NCBI GenBank assembly: GCA_017520705.1
Contig: JAFXFF010000012.1
Span: forward strand, 62,001 to 126,000
Length of the DNA: 64,000 nt
Origin: Clostridia bacterium
Lineage (GTDB): Bacteria; Bacillota; Clostridia; Oscillospirales; Acutalibacteraceae
Reading direction: 5' to 3'
A model generated the notes under the pieces. That model made no database searches and was not told where the DNA came from. It saw nothing but the letters and a program-made list of their open reading frames with translations. Made by a program: the position numbers and the translations under genes. The first letter of the stretch is position 1. Every line of letters begins with the position of its first letter. Of the stretch, positions 18,203 through 27,588 are shown one piece after another.

Positions 18203-18216
18203 CGAACATTTGTTTG
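18203..18216. promoter_or_regulatory. LexA/SOS box upstream of recA
   Basis: CGAACATTTGTTTG resembles the Gram-positive LexA (DinR) box CGAACRNRYGTTYC with mismatches at two positions by eye. It lies about 10 bases upstream of the recA -35 element. Confidence 0.65.
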
Positions 18217-18222
18217 ATAATT

Positions 18223-19062
18223 TTATTTTCGCGCCAAAACCACGCGGGGGATGCCTGCCAAATCGGGGTAAATCGCCGTCGTTTCAAGGCCTTGCGCGGC
18301 AAACAGGGCGGCCACATCCTCGGCCTGACCGATACCAACCTCCACGGCGCAGAAGCCGTCAGGAGCCAGTTTTTCGCACCAATGTTCGGCAATCGTTCGG
18401 TAGAACGTAAGGCCGTCGGTATCTCCGTCCAGCGCCATTTTCGGCTCGTGCTGTACCTCCCTCTGCAAAAATGGCAGGTGGTTGGTGGGGATGTAGGGCG
18501 GGTTGGAGAGAATGGCGTCGTAAGGGCCGTCGAAGGCGGCGTAATCCGTGAGAACGTCGGCCTGACGGACGGTGACGGCATAATTAGGATAGCGGGATGC
18601 ATTGTCACGCAAGTACGGCAGGGCACCCTCGGACAGCTCCACCGCCGTCACCTGCGCCGCGGGGCACAAAGAAGCCAGCCCTAAGCCTACACAACCGCTA
18701 CCGGCGCATAAATCCAGCACACGGGGGGCGGGTATACCCCGCAAATGGGCAGCAGCCACCTCGCAGAGAAGCTCGGTATCGGGACGAGGGATCAACACTC
18801 CCTCCCCCACCTTGAGGGTGAGGGTGAGAAACTCCCATTCGCCCAAAATATACTGCAGGGGACGTCCTGCCTCGCGCTGGGCGAGGGCATTGTCCAACAG
18901 GGTGGCCTGCGCCTCGGTAAGGGGCGTTTCGTCCGCGGCGTGGCCACGAGGTAAGCCGCCAAAATCCTCCAGTAAACAACGGGCATCGAAGGCGGTGTCC
19001 TCGCAACCCGCCTCGATAAGACGGGCTGTGGCGGTGGCAAGCCAATGACGGCGGCTTACCAC
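18223..19062 (-). CDS. prmC: Peptide chain release factor N5-glutamine methyltransferase
   Basis: SAM-dependent methylation of the GGQ glutamine of release factors RF1/RF2, cytoplasmic. The 279-residue product has an N-terminal helical domain, the SAM-binding motif VLDLCAGSGCVGLGLA and the catalytic NPPYIP motif. GTG at 19062 is chosen as start: AGAGG is about 8 bases upstream and it gives VSRRHWLATATARLIEAG, the usual length; the longer frame to 19116 overlaps the upstream gene. It overlaps the end of the YqhQ-like gene by 7 bases, an arrangement (yqhQ then prmC) known from other Firmicutes. Confidence 0.94.
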   Translation of the reverse strand: MVSRRHWLATATARLIEAGCEDTAFDARCLLEDFGGLPRGHAADETPLTEAQATLLDNALAQREAGRPLQYILGEWEFLTLTLKVGEGVLIPRPDTELLCEVAAAHLRGIPAPRVLDLCAGSGCVGLGLASLCPAAQVTAVELSEGALPYLRDNASRYPNYAVTVRQADVLTDYAAFDGPYDAILSNPPYIPTNHLPFLQREVQHEPKMALDGDTDGLTFYRTIAEHWCEKLAPDGFCAVEVGIGQAEDVAALFAAQGLETTAIYPDLAGIPRVVLARK

Positions 19063-20075
19063 TTGTCTGCCTCTTGATCTTCGGGAATGACCGCCTCCAG
19101 CGCCTTGATGGCGCACTCAATCATGCTGTCATCCGGCTCCACGGTGGTGATGTGCTGCACCCACACGCCGGGGGCGGAAATGAAACGGGTGAACCAATTG
19201 TCGCGGCGACCCGCCAACTTGATCAGCTCGTAGCCGATGCCCACGGTGAGAGGCAGGAGCAACAACTTCACCACTGTGCGCAAGATGGTGTGCTTGATGG
19301 GGATGAGAATGGAAATAATGATACCCACGATCAGCATCAGGATCATAAAGGAGGTGCCGCAACGGGGGTGAAAGCGCTTTTGCTTACGCACGTTCTCCAC
19401 CGTCAGAGGCAAGCCCTTTTCGTAACAGAAAATGGACTTGTGCTCCGCACCGTGGTACATAAAGGTACGGCGGATATCCTTCATACGGGATACGGCAAGC
19501 ATGTAGCCGAGGAAGATGAGAATGCGAAGGAGGCCCTCGAACACGCCGCGGAAATAGGATTTGTCAATGGCGGGGGCTACCTTGACCAGCAGGTTGAACA
19601 ACTGGATAGGCAACCACATAAACAGCACCAGCGACAGCACCACACCCAGCACCATGCCAATCACCATCACCACATTCATCAGAGCGTCGGCCTTTTTCTT
19701 GTTGGCGGCCTTTTTAGCCTCCTTCTCAGCCTCGGCGGCGGCTTTTTCCGCTTCGGTGGCATCCTCGGGGAGGGTTTTCTCCTCCTCGAGAGCTTCCTCC
19801 AATTCCTCCTCCAATCCGCTCATCTCGGCGGACTTCATCAGGCACTTCATGCCGAAGACCATGGAGTCAATAAAATTGAACACACCACGGATGAGAGGCC
19901 ATTTGGTGATGGCCCAACGATGATTCTTGGGGTTCTCCCACTCCTCCATCCGAATCTCGCCACTGGTGTGACGCACCGCCATAGCGGTACGCTCGGGGCC
20001 CCGCATCATCACGCCCTCGATCAGCGCCTGACCGCCGATGGAGGTCTTTTTCAATACACATTCCTGCTTGCTCAT
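19056..20075 (-). CDS. DUF1385 (YqhQ-like) membrane protein
   Basis: Integral membrane protein of the DUF1385 family, function unknown. The 339-residue product begins with the family hallmark IGGQALIEGVMMRGP, then WPLIRGVFNFIDSM, an inserted acidic and lysine-rich cytoplasmic stretch (about residues 95-135, many E, A and K), and about four membrane helices; the conserved FMYHGAEHKSIFCYE and RFHPRCGTSFM are present. The histidines and cysteine in these motifs suggest metal or haem binding, which is not proven. It lies between a WYL regulator and prmC on the same strand. Confidence 0.88.
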   Translation of the reverse strand: MSKQECVLKKTSIGGQALIEGVMMRGPERTAMAVRHTSGEIRMEEWENPKNHRWAITKWPLIRGVFNFIDSMVFGMKCLMKSAEMSGLEEELEEALEEEKTLPEDATEAEKAAAEAEKEAKKAANKKKADALMNVVMVIGMVLGVVLSLVLFMWLPIQLFNLLVKVAPAIDKSYFRGVFEGLLRILIFLGYMLAVSRMKDIRRTFMYHGAEHKSIFCYEKGLPLTVENVRKQKRFHPRCGTSFMILMLIVGIIISILIPIKHTILRTVVKLLLLPLTVGIGYELIKLAGRRDNWFTRFISAPGVWVQHITTVEPDDSMIECAIKALEAVIPEDQEADKW

Positions 20076-20095
20076 AATTCAAAATCCTTTCTGTA

Positions 20096-21085
20096 TCAAT
20101 CGGTGTAGCCCTGTAGAATGTCGGTAAGGTAAGCGGTGTATTCCTCAGCCACCGCCACGGGAGCGATAAGACGGATATCCCGCGCAAAGCCCGACAGCCA
20201 CGCGAAGAAGGGCGGGCTGACCACCACCGGCACACGGGCGGTGAAGTACTCCTCCCCGTCGGGAATGAGGGGGGTATCGGTGCCGAACTGATCTAAGATA
20301 ATGCCTGCCATCCGCTTGCGACAACGCAGGGTGACCGGCTGCTCCTGTCCGCCGAACATACCGAAGGTCTTACGGCTGTAGGCCGCCATATCCTGACGGC
20401 GGAAAGCCTCCTCTCCCTCTCGGGGGCGGTCGGTGAGGCGGATGCGCAGCATACGATCCACGCGATAGTGACGTAGGGTGCCCTTTTCGCTGTGGTAGGC
20501 GACAAGATAGTAGTTTTCGTCGTCCCACACCAGCGCAAACGGACTGACGGTGTACAACGCTCCGCCGTGGCGTAGGTGCTGCTGCTTGTCCATACCCCAG
20601 TCGAAATACTGAAAGGTCACCTGCCGCCCTGCGGCGATGGCGGACTGCAAGCTATCCACATTGTAGTAGATACTCTCGTTCATGGTCTTGATACGACCCG
20701 ACACCAACACCTCGCGCTGTAACTGACCGGCCAGATGGCGGCTGGTAAGGCTCTCCAGACGGCGGATGAGCTCCTCACTTTTTTTGCGAGTAATGAACTT
20801 GGAGGACTGCACCGCGTCCACCAGCAGACGAAGCTGGGGCATATCCAAGGTGCGTTCACCAATGTAGTAGCGAACGGTGGTATCGCGGACAGTGACAATG
20901 TCCTCCCCCATCAAGCGCAGCTGCTCGATGTCATCGTAGAGGCTCTTGCGCTCGGCGGAAATGCCCTTTTGCGCCAGCAGGTCGATGATCTGCTTCAGGC
21001 TGAGGGGGTGTTCCTCATCGGTCTCACGGTGGAGAATCTCCAAGAGGTACAGCATCTTGAGTTTTTGATTGGCTTGTCGTGCCAT
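20096..21085 (-). CDS. WYL-domain transcriptional regulator
   Basis: DNA-binding regulator with an N-terminal winged HTH (residues about 8-65, SLKQIIDLLAQKGISAERKS) and a C-terminal WYL domain, here with YTVSPFALVWDDENYYLVAY in place of the canonical W-Y-L core, followed by a WCX-like C-terminal part. Regulators of this class sense nucleic acids or small ligands; target unknown. ATG at 21085 with GGGAGG upstream gives 329 residues; the longer frame to 21160 has no ribosome binding site. It heads the three-gene run with yqhQ-like and prmC and is divergent from mtnN. Confidence 0.9.
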   Translation of the reverse strand: MARQANQKLKMLYLLEILHRETDEEHPLSLKQIIDLLAQKGISAERKSLYDDIEQLRLMGEDIVTVRDTTVRYYIGERTLDMPQLRLLVDAVQSSKFITRKKSEELIRRLESLTSRHLAGQLQREVLVSGRIKTMNESIYYNVDSLQSAIAAGRQVTFQYFDWGMDKQQHLRHGGALYTVSPFALVWDDENYYLVAYHSEKGTLRHYRVDRMLRIRLTDRPREGEEAFRRQDMAAYSRKTFGMFGGQEQPVTLRCRKRMAGIILDQFGTDTPLIPDGEEYFTARVPVVVSPPFFAWLSGFARDIRLIAPVAVAEEYTAYLTDILQGYTD

Positions 21086-21216
21086 AGGACACCTCCCGCG
21101 ATTACATAGCCAGTATACCATAAGCATTGTACCATTTTCTACCCAATCAGTATAGCACACATCGGCGGGAAAAGAAAGGGGAATTTGTGAATTTTTTCGG
21201 GTTATTCAAATAAAGA

Positions 21217-21245
21217 TTGCATAATAGGGTAAAATATGGTAGAGT
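21217..21245 (+). promoter_or_regulatory. Probable promoter of mtnN
   Basis: TTGCAT (21217-21222), 17-base spacer, TAGAGT (21240-21245), in an AT-rich stretch with the direct repeat TATGGTA. An alternative -10 TAAAAT lies at 21230. Confidence 0.5.
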
Positions 21246-21279
21246 ATATGGTAATACAGTATAAGGGAGAGTATGTCGT

Positions 21280-21987
21280 ATGCGAATGGGCATCATCGGT
21301 GCTATGGAATCCGAGGTGCAAAACCTCATCGCCCGTATGGAAAACATCACCTATCGCGAAAAGGCAGGCCGCCGCTTTGCGGTGGGGTCGTTAAGCGGGA
21401 AAGAGGTCGTGGTGGTGCAGAGCGGTATCGGCAAAGTAGCCGCCGCCATCACCGCCCAGATGCTCATTGATGAGTTTTCGGTGGATGCCCTGCTCAATAC
21501 CGGTATGGCGGGAGGCTTAGACTCACGGCTGGCCGTGAAGGACCTGGTCATCGCCACCGCCGCCCTGCAACACGACTTTGACATCACCGCCTTTGGTCAC
21601 GCCCGTGGTTATCTTTATGGTGAGGACGATCAAAAGCCCACCCTCTTCGTTGCCGATACGGCACTGTGTGACAAGGCACGCATCGCCGCCGCACAGGTAC
21701 TGCCAGAGGGCAACAAGGCCATTGACGGCATTGTGGCCAGCGGTGACGTCTTTGTTGACGACAGTGTCCTCAAAGCACAGCTGCGGGATGGCTTCGGTGC
21801 CGCTGCCGCCGAGATGGAGGGCGCCGCCATCGCCCAAACCGCTGTGGCCAACGGCGTACCCTTTGTGATACTGCGGACCATCTCCGATTTGGCGGAGCAT
21901 CAGGCCAACATATCCTTTGACGAACTGGAACGATACGCAGGCAAGCTGGCCGGAGACATCACGATGGCTCTGCTGGCGAATCTGTAA
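21280..21987 (+). CDS. mtnN: 5'-methylthioadenosine/S-adenosylhomocysteine nucleosidase
   Basis: Hydrolyses MTA and SAH to adenine and the thioribose or ribosyl-homocysteine, recycling SAM by-products in the cytoplasm. The 235-residue product starts with MGIIGAMESEV, has SGIGKVAAA, NTGMAGGL and the purine/active-site region EMEGAAIAQTA, and the catalytic aspartate in RTISDLAE. The length is normal. The start ATG follows GGGAG at 10 bases. It is the first gene of the + strand block leading to the two M16-family genes. Confidence 0.96.
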   Translation: MRMGIIGAMESEVQNLIARMENITYREKAGRRFAVGSLSGKEVVVVQSGIGKVAAAITAQMLIDEFSVDALLNTGMAGGLDSRLAVKDLVIATAALQHDFDITAFGHARGYLYGEDDQKPTLFVADTALCDKARIAAAQVLPEGNKAIDGIVASGDVFVDDSVLKAQLRDGFGAAAAEMEGAAIAQTAVANGVPFVILRTISDLAEHQANISFDELERYAGKLAGDITMALLANL

Positions 21988-22005
21988 ATGAGGAGGAACA
22001 TCGAT

Positions 22006-23286
22006 ATGAAACCCTATCCCATCGAATTATCCCATAAAATGACCCTGCTCCATCTGTCGGAGCAGTCTTTCCGTACCGATCGACTGACCGGAGTGTTCGC
22101 GTTGCCCCTGCGGCAGGAGACGGCGGCTCAGTACGCCATCCTGCCCGGTCTGCTGACCCGTAGCTGTGCCGCCTACCCTACCCTGGCTCAGTTTAGCCGT
22201 CGTCTGGATGAACTGTACGGTGCCACCGTACAGGGCGAGATCTTCCGTATGGGCGGCTGGCAGCTTTTAGCCTTCTCCATCAGCTATCTGAATCGCCGCT
22301 ATACCCTGGACGGCACCGACCTGACCGCCGCCTGCGTAAACCTGCTACTGGATATGCTGTTTGACCCCGCGCTGGAAAACGGTGTGTTCCCCGACGATGC
22401 TTTTACGCAGGAGAAACGGTGTCTGCTGGAGCGTCTGCAGGGCGAGATGAACAACAAGCGCCTATACGCCCGTCAGCGCTGCGAGGAGCTGCTCTGCCCT
22501 AACCATCCTTTCAGCTATAACCCCAACGGTACCGAGGCGACGGTGAACGCCCTGACCCCCGCCGTAGCGGAGGCCGCCCGTCAGCGCATGCTGGCCGAGG
22601 CCAACATCCACTGGCTGTATCAGAGTGCCGACGACACCGCCGCCCTGACCCGTGAACTGGATAACCGCTTCGCCACCTTGGGCGAGCGCCTGGTGGACAC
22701 CGTTCACGCCGACACCTCCTTCGCCATGAAAGAGAGCGAGCTGACCGAAAAGATGCAGGTCAGCCAGGCCAAGCTGGTGCTGGGATTCCGCATCGCGGTG
22801 ACCGAGCCGGACGGCAACATCGTGGCCGCCCAACTGATGAACACCCTGTGGGGCGGCTGTGCCACCTCCCTGCTGTTCACCCACGTGCGTGAGGAAAAGA
22901 GCCTGTGCTACTACTGTGCCTCCACCTACGACCGCTATGCGGGCATCATCCTGGTGGACAGCGGTATCCAACCCGAAAACGCCGAAGAGGCCCGCGAGGA
23001 AATCCTGCGCCAGCTGGATGCCATCCGTGAGGGCAGCTTCTCCGACGACGAGCTAGAGGCTGCCCGCCGTTGCCTGATTCAGCGGTATTCCTCCGCCTGC
23101 GACAACGCCGATGCGCTGGAGAACTTCTACATCGGCCAGACCATCTACGACAACTATCTCACCCCCGAACAAATGCGGGCCAAGGCGCTGGAAGTCACCC
23201 GTGAGGACGTGTGCCGTGCCGCACGCCTGACCCATTTCGATTCGCTGTATATGCTGATGCCCAACAATGAGGAGGTGGCAGAATGA
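22006..23286 (+). CDS. M16 peptidase-family protein, YfmF-like
   Basis: Member of the M16 (pitrilysin/insulinase-like) family lacking the HxxEH zinc motif in its N-terminal part (the corresponding region is LPGLLTRSCAAYPTLAQFSR), so probably the non-catalytic partner of the following gene. In Bacillus the YmfF/YmfH pair, related to these proteins, has been linked to EF-P lysine modification. ATG at 22006 preceded by AGGAGG at 9 bases gives 426 residues; the in-frame 21988 start lies before that site. Its stop overlaps the start of the next gene (ATGA), pointing to a fixed 1:1 heterodimer. Confidence 0.88.
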   Translation: MKPYPIELSHKMTLLHLSEQSFRTDRLTGVFALPLRQETAAQYAILPGLLTRSCAAYPTLAQFSRRLDELYGATVQGEIFRMGGWQLLAFSISYLNRRYTLDGTDLTAACVNLLLDMLFDPALENGVFPDDAFTQEKRCLLERLQGEMNNKRLYARQRCEELLCPNHPFSYNPNGTEATVNALTPAVAEAARQRMLAEANIHWLYQSADDTAALTRELDNRFATLGERLVDTVHADTSFAMKESELTEKMQVSQAKLVLGFRIAVTEPDGNIVAAQLMNTLWGGCATSLLFTHVREEKSLCYYCASTYDRYAGIILVDSGIQPENAEEAREEILRQLDAIREGSFSDDELEAARRCLIQRYSSACDNADALENFYIGQTIYDNYLTPEQMRAKALEVTREDVCRAARLTHFDSLYMLMPNNEEVAE

Positions 23287-24542
23287 ATCCCGTCAAACAT
23301 CCCCTGTTAGGGGACACTCTCTATACCGAAACCCACAAGAGCGGTCTGCGTGTCGTGGTGTGGCCTATGCCCGAAGCCTCCTCTGTCTATGCGGTGTTCG
23401 CCACCAAATACGGTTCCATCAACAACATCCTCCCCACCGCCGACGGCGGCACCGAGGAGGTCCCCGAGGGCATTGCCCACTATCTGGAGCACAAGCTGTT
23501 TGAGAGCGAGCAGGGCGACGCCTTCCGCCAGTTTGCTCAGACCGGTGCCAGCGCCAACGCCTACACCACCTTTGACCGCACCGCCTATCTCTTCCACGCC
23601 TCTGAGAACATCCTGCCCAGCTTGGAGATCCTGCTGAATTTTGTGCAGGATCCCTACTTCACCCCCGAAACAGTGCAGAAGGAGCAGGGCATCATCGGGC
23701 AGGAGATCCGCATGGGCGAGGATATGCCCGGACGCCGCGTGCTGTTCAATATGCTGGGGGGCTTATTCCACAACCACCCTGTCCGCGTGGACATCGCCGG
23801 TACGGTGGAGTCCATCGCCAAAATCACCCCCGAATTGCTGTATCGCTGCTATTATCGCCACTATAATCTGCACAACATGGTGCTGGTGGTAGCGGGCTGC
23901 ATCAAGCCCGAAGAGGTGATGGATGCCTGCGACCGCCTGCTGAAGCCTGCCGAGGCGTGGGAGCCCGACCACTACGTGGTGGAAGAGCCTGCCACCGTGG
24001 CACAGGAGTACGTGGAGGACGCAATGGCGGTGGCTGCGCCGCTGTTCTACATCGGCTTTAAGGAGCCGGTGGTCAGCCACACCCCCAAGACGCTGGCCGG
24101 GGCCCGCATGCTCATCGACCTCATTTGCGGTAAGTCCTCTCCCCTCTATTCCCGTCTGCTGGAGGAGGGTCTGATCAACGACCAGTTTGAAGTGGAGTAT
24201 TTCGGCGGTCCCGACTACGGCATCTGGCTGTTCGGCGGCGAAAGCGCCGACCCCAAGCGGGTGAAGGATATGATTGCCGACGAAATCGCCCGTCTGCAGC
24301 AGGAGGGCCTGGACGCTGCCGCTGTGGAGGCGGTGCGCCGCGGTGCCTACGGCCGTCTGGTGGCCGGTCTGGACGATCCTTCCGACTGCGGCGAACTCAT
24401 TCTTTCCCATCTGGTGGATGGTGTGGAGCCTCTCAGCGAGCTAAACGCACTGGCCGAGATCACCTTGGATGAATTGACCGAGCAGTTGCACGCACGCTTT
24501 GACGTGAAAGCGTGCACATTGTCCGTGGTAAACCCTCTGTAA
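23283..24542 (+). CDS. M16 peptidase-family protein with zinc motif, YfmH-like
   Basis: Predicted zinc peptidase of the M16 family, 419 residues. The inverted zinc-binding motif HYLEH is present (GIAHYLEHKLFE, about residues 66-77), and a downstream E-containing helix provides the third ligand (QKEQGIIGQEIRMGED). The C-terminal half is the inactive M16 repeat. It overlaps the upstream YfmF-like gene by 4 bases, and the pair is followed by lgt after 16 bases. Cytoplasmic, as no signal peptide is seen. Substrate not known. Confidence 0.92.
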   Translation: MNPVKHPLLGDTLYTETHKSGLRVVVWPMPEASSVYAVFATKYGSINNILPTADGGTEEVPEGIAHYLEHKLFESEQGDAFRQFAQTGASANAYTTFDRTAYLFHASENILPSLEILLNFVQDPYFTPETVQKEQGIIGQEIRMGEDMPGRRVLFNMLGGLFHNHPVRVDIAGTVESIAKITPELLYRCYYRHYNLHNMVLVVAGCIKPEEVMDACDRLLKPAEAWEPDHYVVEEPATVAQEYVEDAMAVAAPLFYIGFKEPVVSHTPKTLAGARMLIDLICGKSSPLYSRLLEEGLINDQFEVEYFGGPDYGIWLFGGESADPKRVKDMIADEIARLQQEGLDAAAVEAVRRGAYGRLVAGLDDPSDCGELILSHLVDGVEPLSELNALAEITLDELTEQLHARFDVKACTLSVVNPL

Positions 24543-24558
24543 GAAAGAAGGACGTCTT

Positions 24559-25533
24559 ATGTCGATAACAAAATTGGCGGAATACATCGAATTCCCCAAT
24601 CTGGGATGGAAATTCAACATCAGCGACACCTTGGATTTTGGCTTTTTTTCCATTAAGTGGTACGGTCTGCTGATTGCTGTCGGTGTGCTGCTGGCCATTC
24701 TCTACGGCCTCAAACGAGCGGAGGAATTCGGCATCAATCCCGACAGTATGATTGATGTGGCACTACTCACCATCCCCGTGGCCTTTATCGGTGCCCGTCT
24801 ATACTACGTATTCTTCAGTGAGAGCCGTGCGGAATATTTTGCTGACCCCATCTCCATTCTAAAGGTATGGGAGGGGGGCCTCGGCATCTACGGCGGCATC
24901 ATCGTGGCATTCATCTTCGGCCCGCTGATGTGCAAGCTAAAAAAAGTGAATATCTGGGCCATGTTTGACCTGACCGCTTTAGGCTTTCTCATTGGTCAGA
25001 GTATTGGCCGCTGGGGCAATTTCTTCAACCAAGAAGCGTTTGGCGGCAACACCAATCTGCCCTGGGCGATGACCGGCGATGAGATCGCCTCGCAGTTGAT
25101 GCCAAACGGCGCCGGCTACGACCCCGCTCTGCCGGTGCACCCTACCTTCCTGTACGAATCCCTGTGGTGTATTCTGGGCTTTATCCTGCTCCACATCCTG
25201 TCCAAGCGCATTCTGAGCCGCTTTGACGGTATGATCTTCTGCGGCTACATGGTGTGGTATGGTGCCGGTCGCTTTGCCATCGAGAGCCTGCGCACCGACA
25301 GCCTGATGGCGGGCACCCTGCGCACTTCCCAATTGGTAGCTGTGATCGCTGTACTGTTGGGCGTGGTGCTGTTCTTCGTGTTGCGTCGCTATGCCATTTC
25401 CCTCCCCAAGACACTGACGGTGGCGGTGGCAAACGCGGAAAGCACCGAAGAGGACAACAGTGAAATCTCCGCAGACGAAAACGTGGAAGAAACCGTAACC
25501 ACCGAGGAGGAGACCCATGGCACAGCTGATTAA
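24559..25533 (+). CDS. lgt: Prolipoprotein diacylglyceryl transferase
   Basis: Membrane enzyme that transfers diacylglycerol from phosphatidylglycerol to the lipobox cysteine of prolipoproteins. The 324-residue product has seven predicted membrane helices, the [10 protein letters not shown] motif, the signature [25 protein letters not shown] and [15 protein letters not shown]. The last 40 residues are an acidic, non-membrane extension ([19 protein letters not shown]) not required in the family. It overlaps folD by 17 bases. A second, shorter Lgt-like protein is encoded at 42464-43216. Confidence 0.96.
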   Translation: MSITKLAEYIEFPNLGWKFNISDTLDFGFFSIKWYGLLIAVGVLLAILYGLKRAEEFGINPDSMIDVALLTIPVAFIGARLYYVFFSESRAEYFADPISILKVWEGGLGIYGGIIVAFIFGPLMCKLKKVNIWAMFDLTALGFLIGQSIGRWGNFFNQEAFGGNTNLPWAMTGDEIASQLMPNGAGYDPALPVHPTFLYESLWCILGFILLHILSKRILSRFDGMIFCGYMVWYGAGRFAIESLRTDSLMAGTLRTSQLVAVIAVLLGVVLFFVLRRYAISLPKTLTVAVANAESTEEDNSEISADENVEETVTTEEETHGTAD

Positions 25534-26365
25534 CGGCAAAGAAATTGCCGCCCGCCTGCGCGGTGAGATCGCGGCAGAGACCGCGGTGCTGAAAGAGAAA
25601 GGCATTACTCCCGGGCTGGCGGTGATCTTGGTAGGGGATGACCCTGCCTCCCAGACCTACGTGCGCAACAAGCAGAAAGCCTGCCAGGAAGTGGGCTTCT
25701 ACAGCGAGCAGATCAATCTGCCCGCCACCACCACCCAAGAGGAACTGCTGGCGGTGGTGAAGGAACTCAACGAGCGTAAAGACATTCACGGCATTCTGTG
25801 CCAGCTTCCCCTGCCCAAGGGATTAGACGACGGCGCGGTCATCGCTGCCATCGACCCCAAAAAGGACGTGGATGCCTTCCACGCCGAAAACGTGGGACAC
25901 ATTATGATCGGTGACCAGCATTTTCTCCCCTGCACCCCTGCGGGTGTGATGGAGCTCATCCACCGCAGCGGCATCACCGTGGAGGGTAGGCATTGCGTGG
26001 TCATCGGGCGCAGCAACATCGTGGGCAAGCCCATGGCGATGCTACTACTGCAGAAGAACGGCACCGTCACCATCTGCCACTCCCGTACTAAAGATTTAGC
26101 CGCCATCTGCCGTCAGGCAGACATTCTGGTGGCGGCGGTGGGACGAGCCAAATTCGTGACTGCGGATATGGTAAAGGAGGGTGCCACCGTCATCGACGTG
26201 GGCATCAACCGTGACGAAAACGGTAAACTCTGCGGCGACGTGGACTTTGCCGCCGTGGAGCCCATTGTCGGCGCTATCACCCCCGTGCCCGGCGGCGTGG
26301 GTCCCATGACCATCGCCATGCTGATGAAAAACACCCTGACGGCGGCCAAAACCTACGGCTGCTGA
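25517..26365 (+). CDS. folD: Bifunctional methylenetetrahydrofolate dehydrogenase/cyclohydrolase
   Basis: Interconverts 5,10-methylene-THF and 10-formyl-THF in the cytoplasmic one-carbon pool. The 282-residue product has the catalytic tyrosine/lysine region [17 protein letters not shown], the substrate motif QLPLPKG, the Rossmann motif [13 protein letters not shown] and [11 protein letters not shown] near the end. The start lies inside the 3' end of lgt (17-base overlap, GGAGGAG upstream), so the two are transcribed together. Confidence 0.97.
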   Translation: MAQLINGKEIAARLRGEIAAETAVLKEKGITPGLAVILVGDDPASQTYVRNKQKACQEVGFYSEQINLPATTTQEELLAVVKELNERKDIHGILCQLPLPKGLDDGAVIAAIDPKKDVDAFHAENVGHIMIGDQHFLPCTPAGVMELIHRSGITVEGRHCVVIGRSNIVGKPMAMLLLQKNGTVTICHSRTKDLAAICRQADILVAAVGRAKFVTADMVKEGATVIDVGINRDENGKLCGDVDFAAVEPIVGAITPVPGGVGPMTIAMLMKNTLTAAKTYGC

Positions 26366-26401
26366 TGCAACAAAAATCCATATAGGTGGCAAATATTTCC
26401 A

Positions 26402-26430
26402 TTGTCATCCCCTGTATCTGTGGATAGAAT
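26402..26430 (+). promoter_or_regulatory. pfkA promoter
   Basis: TTGTCA (26402-26407), exactly 17-base spacer, TAGAAT (26425-26430); predicted start of transcription near 26437. Confidence 0.75.
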
Positions 26431-26441
26431 ATTATCTGTAA

Positions 26442-26458
26442 ACGAATGCGTCATTCGT
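26442..26458. promoter_or_regulatory. Inverted repeat downstream of the pfkA promoter
   Basis: ACGAATG-CGT-CATTCGT, perfect 7-bp arms with a 3-base centre, lying at about +5 to +21 of the predicted transcript and before the Shine-Dalgarno AAAGGAG. The position suits a repressor operator; the hairpin form could also act in RNA. The regulator is unknown. Confidence 0.55.
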
Positions 26459-26476
26459 GACAAAGGAGCGATAACT

Positions 26477-27439
26477 ATGAAAAAGATTGCGGTTCTGACC
26501 AGCGGCGGCGATGCCCCCGGTATGAATGCGGCCGTGCGTGCTGTGGTGCGTACCGCCCTCAACGCGGGCATCGAGGTGTACGGCGTCATCCGTGGCTACA
26601 ACGGCCTGATTAAGGACGAGCTGGTACCCATGACCCTGCGCTCGGTCTCCAATATTCTGCAGCAGGGCGGCACCATGCTGTATACCGCTCGCAGCCCCGA
26701 ATTCATGACCCTAGAGGGTCAGCAGAAAGCGGCGGAGACCTGCCGCAGGCACGGCATCGAGGGTGTGGTGGTCTGCGGCGGCGACGGTTCCTTCCGTGGT
26801 GCACAGAAGCTCTCTCAGCAAGGCATCAACTGCATCTGCATCCCCTGCACCATCGATAACGACATCGGCTGCTGTGAATACACCATCGGCTACGACACCG
26901 CCAGCAACACCGTGGTGGATATGGTGGATAAGCTGCGCGACACCTGTCAGGCTCACGACCGTTGCAGCGTGGTGGAAGTCATGGGTCGTCACGCCGGTTG
27001 GCTGGCACTGGGCGCCGGCATGGCCGCCGGTGCCACCAGTATCCTGGTGCCCGAGGTGCCCTACGATTTTCAGAAGGATATCGTGGATCGCATGAATTAT
27101 ACCAAATCTTTGGGTAAGCATCACTTCATCGTGATGGTAGCCGAGGGTATCGGCGACGTGGAGCAGTTGGCCCACGACATCGAGAAATCCACCGGTGTCG
27201 AGACCCGTGCCACCGTGCTGGGTCACGTACAGCGCGGCGGTCGCCCCAGCGCCCGTGACCGTATCCTGGCCAGCCAGATGGGCTATTACGCCGCCCACCT
27301 GCTGATGGCGGGCAAGACCGAGCGTGTGGTGGCCATCAACAACAACACTCTGTTGGACTACGACATCGATGAGGCGTTGGCAATGAAGAAGCCCTTTAAG
27401 GCCAAGCTGTTCCGCATGGCCGAGGAGATCAATATTTGA
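26477..27439 (+). CDS. pfkA: 6-phosphofructokinase
   Basis: ATP-dependent phosphorylation of fructose-6-phosphate, the committed glycolytic step. The 320-residue product has the ATP-site motif TSGGDAPGMN, the GGDGS loop, the catalytic TIDND motif (CTIDNDIGC), GYDTASNTVVD and EVMGRHAGWLA. ATG at 26477 with AAAGGAG is preferred over the in-frame start at 26402, which is upstream of the promoter. It has its own promoter with an inverted repeat and its own terminator, so it is a single-gene unit. Confidence 0.97.
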   Translation: MKKIAVLTSGGDAPGMNAAVRAVVRTALNAGIEVYGVIRGYNGLIKDELVPMTLRSVSNILQQGGTMLYTARSPEFMTLEGQQKAAETCRRHGIEGVVVCGGDGSFRGAQKLSQQGINCICIPCTIDNDIGCCEYTIGYDTASNTVVDMVDKLRDTCQAHDRCSVVEVMGRHAGWLALGAGMAAGATSILVPEVPYDFQKDIVDRMNYTKSLGKHHFIVMVAEGIGDVEQLAHDIEKSTGVETRATVLGHVQRGGRPSARDRILASQMGYYAAHLLMAGKTERVVAINNNTLLDYDIDEALAMKKPFKAKLFRMAEEINI

Positions 27440-27445
27440 TTTTTG

Positions 27446-27476
27446 CAACCGCTCCGAAATGGGGCGGTTGTTTTTT
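27446..27476 (+). terminator. pfkA terminator
   Basis: 10-bp stem CAACCGCTCC / GGGGCGGTTG with loop GAAAT, followed by TTTTTTG. Confidence 0.9.
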
Positions 27477-27477
27477 G

Positions 27478-27505
27478 TTGTATTTTGAAAAAAGTGTGCT
27501 ATAAT
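27478..27505 (+). promoter_or_regulatory. ispDF promoter
   Basis: TTGTAT (27478-27483), 16-base spacer, perfect TATAAT (27500-27505), directly after the pfkA terminator. Confidence 0.65.
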
Positions 27506-27588
27506 AAAAAGGATGAATTGCCTGACGGCATAAATTGAGACTGTCGGCTCATGAATGGCGCCTTGCGGCGCATAAAGGAGGTATCTTG

